Source: Desulfobacterales bacterium (lineage in GTDB: Bacteria > Desulfobacterota > Desulfobacteria > Desulfobacterales > Desulfosalsimonadaceae). From it: a DNA stretch of 7,641 nucleotides. Of the stretch, positions 1 through 5,873 are shown piece after piece; position 1 is the first letter of the stretch, and each line of letters starts with the position of its first letter. Below the pieces are notes generated by a model. That model did no database searches. It worked only from the letters and a program-made list of their open reading frames with translations, and was not told the DNA's origin. The position numbers and the translations under genes were made by a program. The stretch spans positions 1 through 7,641 of the forward strand of contig JAGYOT010000074.1 of the NCBI GenBank assembly GCA_018399455.1, read 5' to 3'.

Positions 1-96
1 ATGGCGGATGAATTCATGACCGTGGTGGAGACGGGAAGGATAAAAGAACGGCTCCGGCCCCTCTCTGATTTGAATTCCCGCAGGCTGGGCAAATAA
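1..96 (+). CDS. Possible 3' end of an unrecognised gene (or broken upstream part of the next frame)
   Basis: Frame 1 is open from the first base to a TAA at 94-96 and reads 31 residues rich in Arg and Lys. It opens with ATG at base 1 and has another ATG at 16-18. The true start may be outside the window, so no ribosome binding site can be judged. The same frame stays open right after the TAA through to 477, so this could be the upstream portion of one gene broken by a nonsense change. The piece is too short to assign to a family. I cannot exclude that it is not coding. Confidence 0.25.
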   Translation: MADEFMTVVETGRIKERLRPLSDLNSRRLGK

Positions 97-174
97 GAGG
101 CCGGCAAAGGCATTCCGGAACGGCATGAGGCGTTAGAACCCTGCAGCATCCATGATCTCCGGGTACTGCTGGAC

Positions 175-477
175 ATGCTGGATCTTTCAATGCTTGAGAA
201 ACGCTTTGACTGGATGTATATCGCGCCGTCAAGCACCCTCCGCTCAAGTTTTGAAAAAATCCTCAACAGCAAAACAGATAAGGAGAAATTGCGGCTGACC
301 CTCCAGGAGCAGGCACGGCAATTATCCTGCCGGGAGGCCTCAGGAGAGCTTGAATTGATCAAACAGGTCAATGATGACCCGCTTCTGCAGCCTCTCTTCA
401 ATGTTGTCTGCCGTCTGGTCTATGCGGTTAAGGGGGTTTATCAGCCGGAGTTCAACTGGAACCGGTTTTTTGACTGA
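175..477 (+). CDS. Hypothetical protein, likely C-terminal fragment of a broken or mis-started gene
   Basis: This reads 100 residues from the first ATG and ends in TGA at 475-477. The frame is open further back, to codon 97-99, and the added codons look as protein-like as the rest, but they contain no ATG. There is no Shine-Dalgarno sequence before the ATG at 175. I therefore suspect a fragment whose start lies upstream of the in-frame TAA at 94-96. The product looks helical and charged in its first 70 residues. It ends in an aromatic stretch (LVYAVKGVYQPEFNW, about residues 81-95) that faintly resembles the end of DUF4037-type nucleotidyltransferase-like proteins, where an Ala-hydrophobic-Asn/Lys-Gly-x-Tyr-x-Pro pattern is common. 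That resemblance is a weak guess from memory. The gene converges on the acyl-CoA synthetase gene, with 47 bp between the two stop codons. Confidence 0.5.
   Translation: MLDLSMLEKRFDWMYIAPSSTLRSSFEKILNSKTDKEKLRLTLQEQARQLSCREASGELELIKQVNDDPLLQPLFNVVCRLVYAVKGVYQPEFNWNRFFD
445..471 (+). terminator. Candidate intrinsic terminator overlapping the end of the plus-strand gene
   Basis: CCGG (445-448) pairs with CCGG (462-465) and TTC (451-453) pairs with GAA (459-461), leaving a two-base bulge (449-450) and a five-base loop. Six T follow at 466-471. The hairpin lies inside the last ten codons and just before the TGA at 475-477, which is unusual but allowed. The stem is short, so strength is uncertain. 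No convincing terminator is visible for the minus-strand gene arriving from the other side. Confidence 0.45.
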
Positions 478-524
478 TTCTCCTGCGCTCTCGCCGGTTA
501 TTGCTTCAAACGGCATTTACCATT

Positions 525-2174
525 CTATTCGGCCATATTCTGGGACGCCATCTCCCGCAGTTTGAACTTCTTGATTTTACCACTGGCTGTTGTGGGAAAC
601 TCCTCAACAAAATAGATAAAACGGGGAATTTTGTAATACGCAATGTTTTCTTTGCAAAACTCACGGATATCGTCTTCATTGATGCCAGTGCCGTTTTTGG
701 GCTGAATGAAAACAGCCACTTCTTCACCGTATTTTTTGCTGGGGACCCCCACGACCTGGGCGTCCTTTATTTGCGGATGCTTATAGAGAAACTCTTCGAT
801 TTCGCGAGGATAAATGTTTTCTCCGCCCCGGATGATCATGTCTTTCAACCGGCCCTGGATTGAGCAGTTGCCCTGCTCATCCATACTTGCCAAATCTCCG
901 GTATGCAGCCATCCGTCAGCATCAATGGCCTCCGCAGTCTTCTCCGGCATTTTGTAGTAGCCTTTCATGATGTGGTAGCCGCGGCTGCAGAGTTCACCGG
1001 TCTCACCGGGCGGCAGGGTTTCGTTGGTGGCCGGATCCACAATTTTGACCTCGACGTGGGGAAGCGCCCGGCCCACTGTTTCCGTTCGGATTTCCATCGG
1101 GTCGTCGCGCCGGGTCTGGGTGATGCCGGGCGATGCCTCTGTCTGGCCGTAAACGATGGTAAGCTCCTCTGCCCCCATCTTATCAATAACCCCCTTCATG
1201 ACTTCAACCGGGCAGGTGGAGCCGGCCATGACACCCGTTCTCAGATGGGTGGTATCATAGCTTTTGTTTTCCATCTCTTCGAGGTTGGCGATAAACATGG
1301 TCGGCACCCCGTGAAGGGCGGTACACTGAAGCGCGTCTACCGCCGCCATCACGGTATCCGGTTTGAAGGAGGTAATCGGAACCATTGTGGCTCCTGAAAC
1401 CGTGCAGCACATGGTGCCGATAACGCAGCCGAAACAATGAAACAGCGGCACGGGTATACACAGTTTGTCTTCCGGACCGAGAGCCATGATTTCCGCCATG
1501 CCCTGACTGTTTCCGATGAGATTTTTGTGAGTGAGCATAACCCCCTTGGGGTATCCTGTGGTGCCCGAGGTATACTGCATCATGATCACATCTTCCGGGT
1601 CCAGGCTTTCGGAACGTTCGGCCAGTTCAGCCTCAGACACTTTTTTACCCATCTCCACCATGTCCTTCCAGTTGTACATGCCGGGGATATCATCCTCTCC
1701 AAGATGAACCACGTTTTTCAGGCAGGGCGCCTTTTCCGCTTTCAGTTCGCCGGGCGCACAATCTTTGATTTCCGGACAGACCTGTTGGAGGATTCGGATA
1801 TATTCGTTTTTTTCCCGTACGCCGTTTATCAGGATCAGGGTCGTGGCATCGGACTGGTTAAGCAGGTACTCCAGTTCAAAAGCCCTGAAGTTGGTGTTCA
1901 CCGTGACCATGACCGCTCCCATTTTAGCACTGCCGAACTGAGTATAAATCCACTCCGGCACATTATTGGCCCACATGGCAATGTGGTCGCCGCGGCCGAC
2001 CCCGATTGCCATCAACCCCTTTGCCACCTGGTTGCAGGTATCGCGAAATTCTTCAAACGTCTGACTGAAATTGTACTCGTGATAGGCTAGTGCCTTATGT
2101 CCGGGTAATTCACGGGCATTATAGTCAACAATATCGCCGATCCGGGTGGTGTGGGGGGCAAACTCTCTGCTCAT
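525..2174 (-). CDS. Fatty-acyl-CoA synthetase (AMP-forming), ACSF2/YngI-like
   Basis: Product of 549 residues, full length for the adenylate-forming (ANL) family. It should activate a fatty or other carboxylic acid with ATP to an acyl-adenylate and then form the acyl-CoA thioester, feeding beta-oxidation or lipid synthesis from the cytoplasm. The phosphate-binding loop TSGTTGYPKG is at residues 202-211, YGQTEAS at 342-348, and GWLHTGDL with its ribose-binding Asp at 421-428. The hinge region GRLKDMIIRGGENIYP is at 441-456, and the C-terminal catalytic Lys in ASGK is residue 533, so all core motifs are intact. The YGQTEASPG stretch and the PHVEVKIVDP stretch resemble the ACSF2/YngI group, which favours medium to long chains; chain length is inference. 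I chose the ATG at 2174 because AAGGAG lies 6 bp upstream; an ATG 12 codons earlier has no such site. It has its own promoter with an inverted repeat. Confidence 0.95.
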   Translation of the reverse strand: MSREFAPHTTRIGDIVDYNARELPGHKALAYHEYNFSQTFEEFRDTCNQVAKGLMAIGVGRGDHIAMWANNVPEWIYTQFGSAKMGAVMVTVNTNFRAFELEYLLNQSDATTLILINGVREKNEYIRILQQVCPEIKDCAPGELKAEKAPCLKNVVHLGEDDIPGMYNWKDMVEMGKKVSEAELAERSESLDPEDVIMMQYTSGTTGYPKGVMLTHKNLIGNSQGMAEIMALGPEDKLCIPVPLFHCFGCVIGTMCCTVSGATMVPITSFKPDTVMAAVDALQCTALHGVPTMFIANLEEMENKSYDTTHLRTGVMAGSTCPVEVMKGVIDKMGAEELTIVYGQTEASPGITQTRRDDPMEIRTETVGRALPHVEVKIVDPATNETLPPGETGELCSRGYHIMKGYYKMPEKTAEAIDADGWLHTGDLASMDEQGNCSIQGRLKDMIIRGGENIYPREIEEFLYKHPQIKDAQVVGVPSKKYGEEVAVFIQPKNGTGINEDDIREFCKENIAYYKIPRFIYFVEEFPTTASGKIKKFKLREMASQNMAE

Positions 2175-2180
2175 AAAACG

Positions 2181-2186
2181 CTCCTT
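2181..2186 (-). promoter_or_regulatory. Ribosome binding site that fixes the acyl-CoA synthetase start
   Basis: AAGGAG on the minus strand lies six bases before the ATG at 2174. It decides for this start over the in-frame ATG at 2210. Confidence 0.85.
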
Positions 2187-2245
2187 TTTCTTTTCACTGG
2201 GGTTAAACAAATGAAGGGTTTGGGAACAATATACTGCTGGCTAAA

Positions 2246-2272
2246 CAATGTTTTTGTAGGACAGAAACATTG
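2246..2272 (-). repeat. Inverted repeat (8+11+8) within the acyl-CoA synthetase promoter, candidate operator
   Basis: CAATGTTT (2272-2265) and AAACATTG (2253-2246) are perfect inverted copies separated by 11 bases. The repeat spans from just inside the -35 box through the -10 box and the expected transcription start. A dimeric repressor bound here would block RNA polymerase, as fatty-acid-responsive TetR or GntR regulators do in other bacteria. I do not recognise the motif as FadR or PsrA. In read-through RNA from the lipoprotein gene it would instead form an 8-bp hairpin followed by TTT, a weak terminator at best. Confidence 0.5.
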
Positions 2273-2281
2273 CCCTGTCAA
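2253..2281 (-). promoter_or_regulatory. Sigma-70-type promoter of the acyl-CoA synthetase gene
   Basis: On the minus strand a perfect -35 box TTGACA (2281-2276) is followed after 17 bp by TACAAA (2258-2253), four of six matches to TATAAT. Transcription would start near 2246 and leave a leader of about 70 bases. The lipoprotein stop lies just upstream at 2322, so the acyl-CoA synthetase gene can be transcribed alone. An inverted repeat fills the space between the boxes. Confidence 0.65.
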
Positions 2282-2321
2282 TGGGTTTGATTCTGCCAGA
2301 AACACAGGAGAACAGGGGTTA

Positions 2322-2999
2322 CTACAGAGGAAAATCCGCAAGCAATTCTTCAATGCCACAGCGGGCGAGTTCTCTGGCCGTTAACCACTTGGCACCGCAT
2401 TTGAAAAATTTCAGCGCCCTGAGGATGTTTTCGGCAAGAGACTGCTGCGTCTCATTGAAACTATCCCGCCATACCACCTTGCCATTGGAGATGTCCACAA
2501 GGTGCAGGCCAAAGGCCACAGATGCGGGCTCATCCACTCCCAAAGCGGATCCGATGCGTTTCTTATACCGCCATATATTGCCGACCACGACATAGTCAAC
2601 CCCCAGGTTTTGCCCAAGCTCCACGGCGATCACAAGGGGCGTCTTATCGGATCGCCCATAAAACAGCGGGGGAAAATGCTTTCTTACCAGGTTCAGGGGA
2701 AAAACCCGGTCTTCGAGTCGGTTCATCAGTTTTTCATGCAGCATTTCCGTCATAATCATGTCGGCTTCGGGATTCAGCTCGGTTTCTTCATAACAGAAAT
2801 TTGCAAACGGGCAGCTCAGGGTGTGGGCCAGATTCTGAGGGTCCCGGCCTTTGACAAAGGGCATGACAGCAATGCTGTGTCTGCCGGGAATACGATAAGC
2901 CTCCTCGTGGGCACATCCGCTCATCCAGAGGCCGGTGCAGGCCAGGAGTGCAATAAGGAGCAGTATAAAGGGCTTTTTCGAAATGTTGGATAATGCCAT
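2322..2999 (-). CDS. Predicted lipoprotein with TolB_N/CsgG-like domain
   Basis: Product of 225 residues. A lysine-led hydrophobic signal (about residues 8-28) ends in a lipobox-like MSGC with lipidation Cys 29, so it should be exported and anchored in a membrane, probably facing the periplasm. The -3 Met is slightly off the usual Leu/Val/Ile. The mature part begins with a beta strand SIAVMPF (42-48), then a helix-rich stretch, then GVDYVVVGNIWRY (133-145) and a GKVVWRDSF hairpin (173-181). This alternating pattern is what TolB N-terminal, CsgG, FlgO and LpoB-type outer-membrane lipoproteins show. That suggests assembly or interaction at the outer membrane rather than an enzyme, but the family call is by pattern only. 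Four Cys remain in the mature part (63, 69, 200, 214). The ATG at 2999 is preferred over a TTG two codons earlier; neither has a clear ribosome binding site. It is transcribed from its own promoter. Confidence 0.85.
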   Translation of the reverse strand: MALSNISKKPFILLLIALLACTGLWMSGCAHEEAYRIPGRHSIAVMPFVKGRDPQNLAHTLSCPFANFCYEETELNPEADMIMTEMLHEKLMNRLEDRVFPLNLVRKHFPPLFYGRSDKTPLVIAVELGQNLGVDYVVVGNIWRYKKRIGSALGVDEPASVAFGLHLVDISNGKVVWRDSFNETQQSLAENILRALKFFKCGAKWLTARELARCGIEELLADFPL

Positions 3000-3068
3000 A
3001 TTCAAAATATAACAGTTCTGTGAAGGCGTGCAAAACCTCTACAATTTCATGGGATACCAGGCACGGGC

Positions 3069-3097
3069 ATTATATATTTTATGATGGGTTGTGTAAA
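3069..3097 (-). promoter_or_regulatory. Strong sigma-70-type promoter of the lipoprotein gene
   Basis: On the minus strand TTTACA (3097-3092) stands 17 bp from a perfect TATAAT (3074-3069). The start of transcription would be near 3062, giving a leader of about 60 bases before the ATG at 2999. This uncouples the lipoprotein gene from the ATP-grasp gene that ends at 3124. A palindrome overlaps the -35 box. Confidence 0.75.
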
Positions 3098-3105
3098 TCA
3101 TTTAC
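3093..3105. repeat. Perfect palindrome over the -35 box of the lipoprotein promoter, candidate operator
   Basis: GTAAAT and ATTTAC are inverted copies about a single central base. Five of the six bases of the -35 box fall inside it. The arms are too close to make a useful RNA hairpin, which favours a protein-binding site. The regulator is unknown, and a 6-bp arm can occur by chance in AT-rich DNA. Confidence 0.35.
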
Positions 3106-3123
3106 GCCGTTTTTATTTGCCCT

Positions 3124-4488
3124 TTAATCATTAAGGGGGGGCTGAGCCGCGATTTCACTGCTCTCCCCCTGACTTTGCCCGGGTGCTGACGGAAAATCCA
3201 GTGCCGGCGTGGGTTCTGGTGTTTCGATGAGAGCAAATCTGTATCCCAGGAGAGATACAACCGCTTCGTATTTTTCCATGATCTCTTCATGGCTGTCGCC
3301 GGGCACGTCCACCACGGCATAGCGAAAACTCTCCGGGTTGTGTTTGAAATCCGACAGATTAAGGTTTTCATGAATCAGGTTGCGGACATGGACTTCCGGG
3401 TATTTCATTCGGATTTCATCATAGGCGGTCTGAATCGGCGTTTGAAGAATCCTTGCGTCCGAGAAATGATGCAGCTCGAAGTTGTAGCAATATCTAAACA
3501 GCTTCTTATTGCCTGGGGTGGGATGCGGTTTCTTCCCGACCGCCACATCGCAGAGCAGGCGCAGGGGGTCAAAACCCCGGACCGCTTCTATGGTTTTGGC
3601 GAACTGAAATGCAATGCGGCTGTTGACTTCAACAATTTTAAAGGTATGATTCACCTCATCTGCGCGCAGTTCCACATTAAAAAAACTGTTGTCGATGCCC
3701 AGGGCCGGAATTAATCGTAAAAGAGCATTATTAATATTTTCAGTGATTTCTGTAGAAAACTCATGGGGAAAGCTGTGATAGAAAAAACTGTTGGTGCCCG
3801 GATAAAAGTTGGCCCTGGTAATACCGAAAAATGATATGTCTCCGTCATAAACATAGCCGTCAACCGTTACTTGCGTCCCGTTGATCAATTCTTCGCACAG
3901 GAAGCTGTTGCATGTGGCAATGTTCATGGCGTTGTGGTAAGAGGGTTTGCGTGAAAGAGCATCCAGATAATACTGGTTGTATCTCGCAATGTCAATGCTC
4001 TCCCGGGTGATGTAGGTCTCCAGCGCTTCCGGTCGCTCTATTTTATGAGAGCCAAAGGAGATATTGGAACGTGCAGGCTTTATGAAAAACGGTGTGGCAA
4101 GCCGGGATGGATCTCTCAGGTAATCGAGGGCAATGGCGTAGGCGGGACTGTGTTCGGGCGTCACTTCTTTCTGGATGCGGCGGCAGAGATACTTGTTCTG
4201 GCAGTTGATGATGGCTTCAACCGATGCAAACCGCTTGCCGGTCTCCTGAGCAATAATTGCCGCGATAATGGCCGAAGAGTCATGCGTTCCAACAATTCCG
4301 TCATACAGTCCCGGATTTTGATTGATACGTTCAATGGTTTCCTTGAGGTAGGCCTGTATGCCGAATCGAAGAATTTTTTCAAAACTTTCAATCGTCAGGT
4401 GATAAGCCGGATCGTCGGAAAAACTCTCCGCGACCACCTCGATATCGCTTGCATCACAGAGGAACAGAATCTTTTCTTTATCCGCCAT
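3124..4488 (-). CDS. ATP-grasp domain protein, probable carboxylate-amine ligase of unknown substrate
   Basis: Product of 454 residues. ATP-grasp enzymes phosphorylate a carboxylate with ATP and join the acyl-phosphate to an amine or similar nucleophile. Here an N-terminal Rossmann-like part (about 1-110) includes a strand-turn GIVGTHDSS (64-72). The ATP-binding Lys in FFIKPARS is residue 137, the adenine-contacting acidic pair in LCEE is 199-200, and VTVDGYV follows at 207-213. The metal-binding set is complete, with Glu 273 in FFNVE, Glu 287 and Asn 289 in VEVNSR, and Arg 291 beside it, so the enzyme should be active. The last 30 or so residues are Pro/Ser-rich and probably disordered. The best start is the ATG at 4488, with GAGG eight bases upstream; a start at 4584 would overlap the amidohydrolase gene and has no support. 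It follows that gene by 49 bp, probably in one transcript. The substrate cannot be read from sequence. Confidence 0.9.
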   Translation of the reverse strand: MADKEKILFLCDASDIEVVAESFSDDPAYHLTIESFEKILRFGIQAYLKETIERINQNPGLYDGIVGTHDSSAIIAAIIAQETGKRFASVEAIINCQNKYLCRRIQKEVTPEHSPAYAIALDYLRDPSRLATPFFIKPARSNISFGSHKIERPEALETYITRESIDIARYNQYYLDALSRKPSYHNAMNIATCNSFLCEELINGTQVTVDGYVYDGDISFFGITRANFYPGTNSFFYHSFPHEFSTEITENINNALLRLIPALGIDNSFFNVELRADEVNHTFKIVEVNSRIAFQFAKTIEAVRGFDPLRLLCDVAVGKKPHPTPGNKKLFRYCYNFELHHFSDARILQTPIQTAYDEIRMKYPEVHVRNLIHENLNLSDFKHNPESFRYAVVDVPGDSHEEIMEKYEAVVSLLGYRFALIETPEPTPALDFPSAPGQSQGESSEIAAQPPLND

Positions 4489-4496
4489 GACAGAAT

Positions 4497-4500
4497 CCTC
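4497..4500 (-). promoter_or_regulatory. Ribosome binding site that fixes the ATP-grasp start
   Basis: GAGG on the minus strand lies eight bases before the ATG at 4488. It supports this start over a longer reading that would begin at 4584 inside the amidohydrolase gene. Confidence 0.7.
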
Positions 4501-4537
4501 GTTTGGTATTGTTCCCTTGGTTGTGTCGGTATCGCCG

Positions 4538-5788
4538 TTATTCCGGACCCAGCGGAGAGACAGGGGACCACTGGGCGGTGTCAACCTCCCCGCTGATCAA
4601 TGCCCCCCCTTTGAATACCAGGTAAATATTTCCCAGAGACGCAAGGAATTCAATATCTTCCAGGGGGTTCTGCCTTAATACCACGCAATCCGCCAGTTTT
4701 CCTTTCTCAAGAGTCCCGATCCGATCGCCGAGGCCAATACCCCTGGCGGCCGTTGCCGTTGCCGCGCGAATTGCGTCCATTTCATCCATCAAACCAAGTT
4801 TGACATACTGGATGATCTCCATGGCATTTTTCCCATGAAAGTTATAGGGGGTGCCGGCATCAGTTCCCATCATCACGTTTACACCCCGGGATATGGCGCG
4901 GTGGAGGTTTTCCTGACGGATTTTGGATACCTCTTTGGCCTTTTCAGACATAAACTGGGGAATGTCGATTTTTCCCCGGGCATTCAGCATCCAGAAATTC
5001 GAGCTGAGCGTTGAGGTTAAGAAGATATCGTTGTCCACCATCATACTCAGTGCTTCATCATCTGCGAGTGTCCCGTGCTCAATGCTGCGGACTCCGGCTT
5101 CTATTGCGTTTTTAATGCCCTGGGCGCCATGGGCGTGCGCTGCCGTATGTTTGCCTGCTTTTCTGCCTTCCTTAACCACGGCATGGATTTCATCCACGTC
5201 CAGCTGGGAGGCCCCGGGCACGCCACCCGGATTCATGATGGCTCCGGTGGCCATCACTTTCAGCAGATCCGCCCCCTGCTTAAGCTGTTCTCTTGCTGCT
5301 TTGCGGTTTTCGTCCACTCCGTCGGCCTCATAGTAGAGGCCCGGGAAATACCCACTCCCTGCCGAATGCATGCAGATAATCTTGCCGGAGGAAAGGATTC
5401 TGGGCCCCACGACCAGTTCTTCATCAACTGCCCGTTTGACAGCGATATCAATGTAATTGGCCGAACCTGCGTTCCGGACCGTGGTCACGCCGGCGCGTAT
5501 GGTATTGCCCATCTCAAGCGCGGCCCGAATGGTCCGTAATTTGTCTTCAACCAGGCTTTCATGATAGGTGTCAGCCATACCGTGCATGTCAAGGTGGATA
5601 TGGGTGTCGATCAAGCCGGGAATAACGAATTTGTCTGTCAGATTGTAAAAGATGGACTCCGTTGGTACATGGACCTCATCGGCGTGCCCGGCCTCGATAA
5701 TTTTCTCTCCATCAAAAACAAGCACTGCATTTTCTATGACCTGACCCGTACCGTCAATCAGAGTCATGCCTTTCAAAACAATCAGCAT
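4538..5788 (-). CDS. Metal-dependent amidohydrolase, imidazolonepropionase/prolidase-like (COG1228 type)
   Basis: Product of 416 residues, typical length for the group. A short N-terminal beta domain carries the LIDGTG motif (10-15), then the TIM barrel begins at FVIPGLIDTHIHLD (54-67). The metal-binding residues expected for the superfamily are all present: His 63 and His 65 of HxH, Lys 177 in LLKVMATG (usually carboxylated and bridging two metals), His 218 or 220 in AAHAHG, His 238 in SIEHG and Asp 310 in GTDAG. The C-terminus returns to the beta domain with GTLEKGKLAD (358-367). COG1228 relatives include Xaa-Pro and Xaa-Arg dipeptidases and imidazolonepropionase; a lone gene with no histidine-degradation neighbours argues against the latter. 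No signal peptide is seen, so it is probably cytoplasmic. The ATG at 5788 has only a weak GAAAG-type ribosome binding site. The pairing with the ATP-grasp ligase downstream suggests a shared amide or peptide metabolite, which is inference. Confidence 0.93.
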   Translation of the reverse strand: MLIVLKGMTLIDGTGQVIENAVLVFDGEKIIEAGHADEVHVPTESIFYNLTDKFVIPGLIDTHIHLDMHGMADTYHESLVEDKLRTIRAALEMGNTIRAGVTTVRNAGSANYIDIAVKRAVDEELVVGPRILSSGKIICMHSAGSGYFPGLYYEADGVDENRKAAREQLKQGADLLKVMATGAIMNPGGVPGASQLDVDEIHAVVKEGRKAGKHTAAHAHGAQGIKNAIEAGVRSIEHGTLADDEALSMMVDNDIFLTSTLSSNFWMLNARGKIDIPQFMSEKAKEVSKIRQENLHRAISRGVNVMMGTDAGTPYNFHGKNAMEIIQYVKLGLMDEMDAIRAATATAARGIGLGDRIGTLEKGKLADCVVLRQNPLEDIEFLASLGNIYLVFKGGALISGEVDTAQWSPVSPLGPE

Positions 5789-5830
5789 GGTTTTATTCTT
5801 TCATTGGACAATTAAAACCCCGGTATGCGC

Positions 5831-5851
5831 CTTTTCGGAAGAAGCGAAAAG
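5831..5851 (-). repeat. 7-bp inverted repeat overlapping the kinase terminator
   Basis: CTTTTCG (5851-5845) and CGAAAAG (5837-5831) are perfect inverted copies around a seven-base loop. The upstream arm shares two bases, and the whole T run, with the preceding GC-rich hairpin. The two RNA structures therefore compete, which could tune read-through into the amidohydrolase gene. Whether this is regulatory or accidental is unknown. Confidence 0.4.
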
Positions 5852-5873
5852 CCCGCGAGGACTGCGCCGGGCT
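5847..5873 (-). terminator. Candidate terminator after the kinase gene
   Basis: On the minus strand AGCCCG (5873-5868) pairs with CGGGCT (5855-5850), with a 12-base loop, followed by a short T run at 5849-5847 (four T counting the last stem base). The stem begins inside the kinase stop codon TAG (5874-5872). The short T run makes termination incomplete at best. Confidence 0.45.

Noticed and set aside
14..247. Minus-strand open frame of 77 codons opposite the broken plus-strand gene
   Set aside because: Very rich in Cys and Pro with no recognisable motif. The plus-strand frame has better codon use and a plausible terminator.
460..499. AACCGG and CCGGTT copies in the gap between the converging genes as a bidirectional terminator
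   Set aside because: The arms are 28 bases apart, and the first is part of the self-complementary AACCGGTT, so the match is not meaningful.
1437..2090. Plus-strand open frame of 217 codons opposite the acyl-CoA synthetase gene
   Set aside because: It is the complement of a clearly conserved enzyme, shows no family features and has no ribosome binding site worth noting.
2175..2210. Twelve-residue N-terminal extension of the acyl-CoA synthetase
   Set aside because: The AAGGAG site before the ATG at 2174 lies inside that extension and the extra residues are low-complexity Lys/Glu.
3010..3033. Second possible promoter of the lipoprotein gene, TTGCAC with TATATT downstream
   Set aside because: The -35 match is poor and transcription would start on the start codon itself; the TTTACA/TATAAT promoter upstream is far better.
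4489..4584. Longer N-terminus of the ATP-grasp protein, starting at 4584 inside the amidohydrolase gene
   Set aside because: The extra 32 residues are not domain-like and overlap the preceding gene. A good GAGG site stands before the ATG at 4488.
4045..4596. Plus-strand open frame of 183 codons opposite the ATP-grasp gene
   Set aside because: Shadow of a gene with intact ATP-grasp motifs; the composition is not protein-like.
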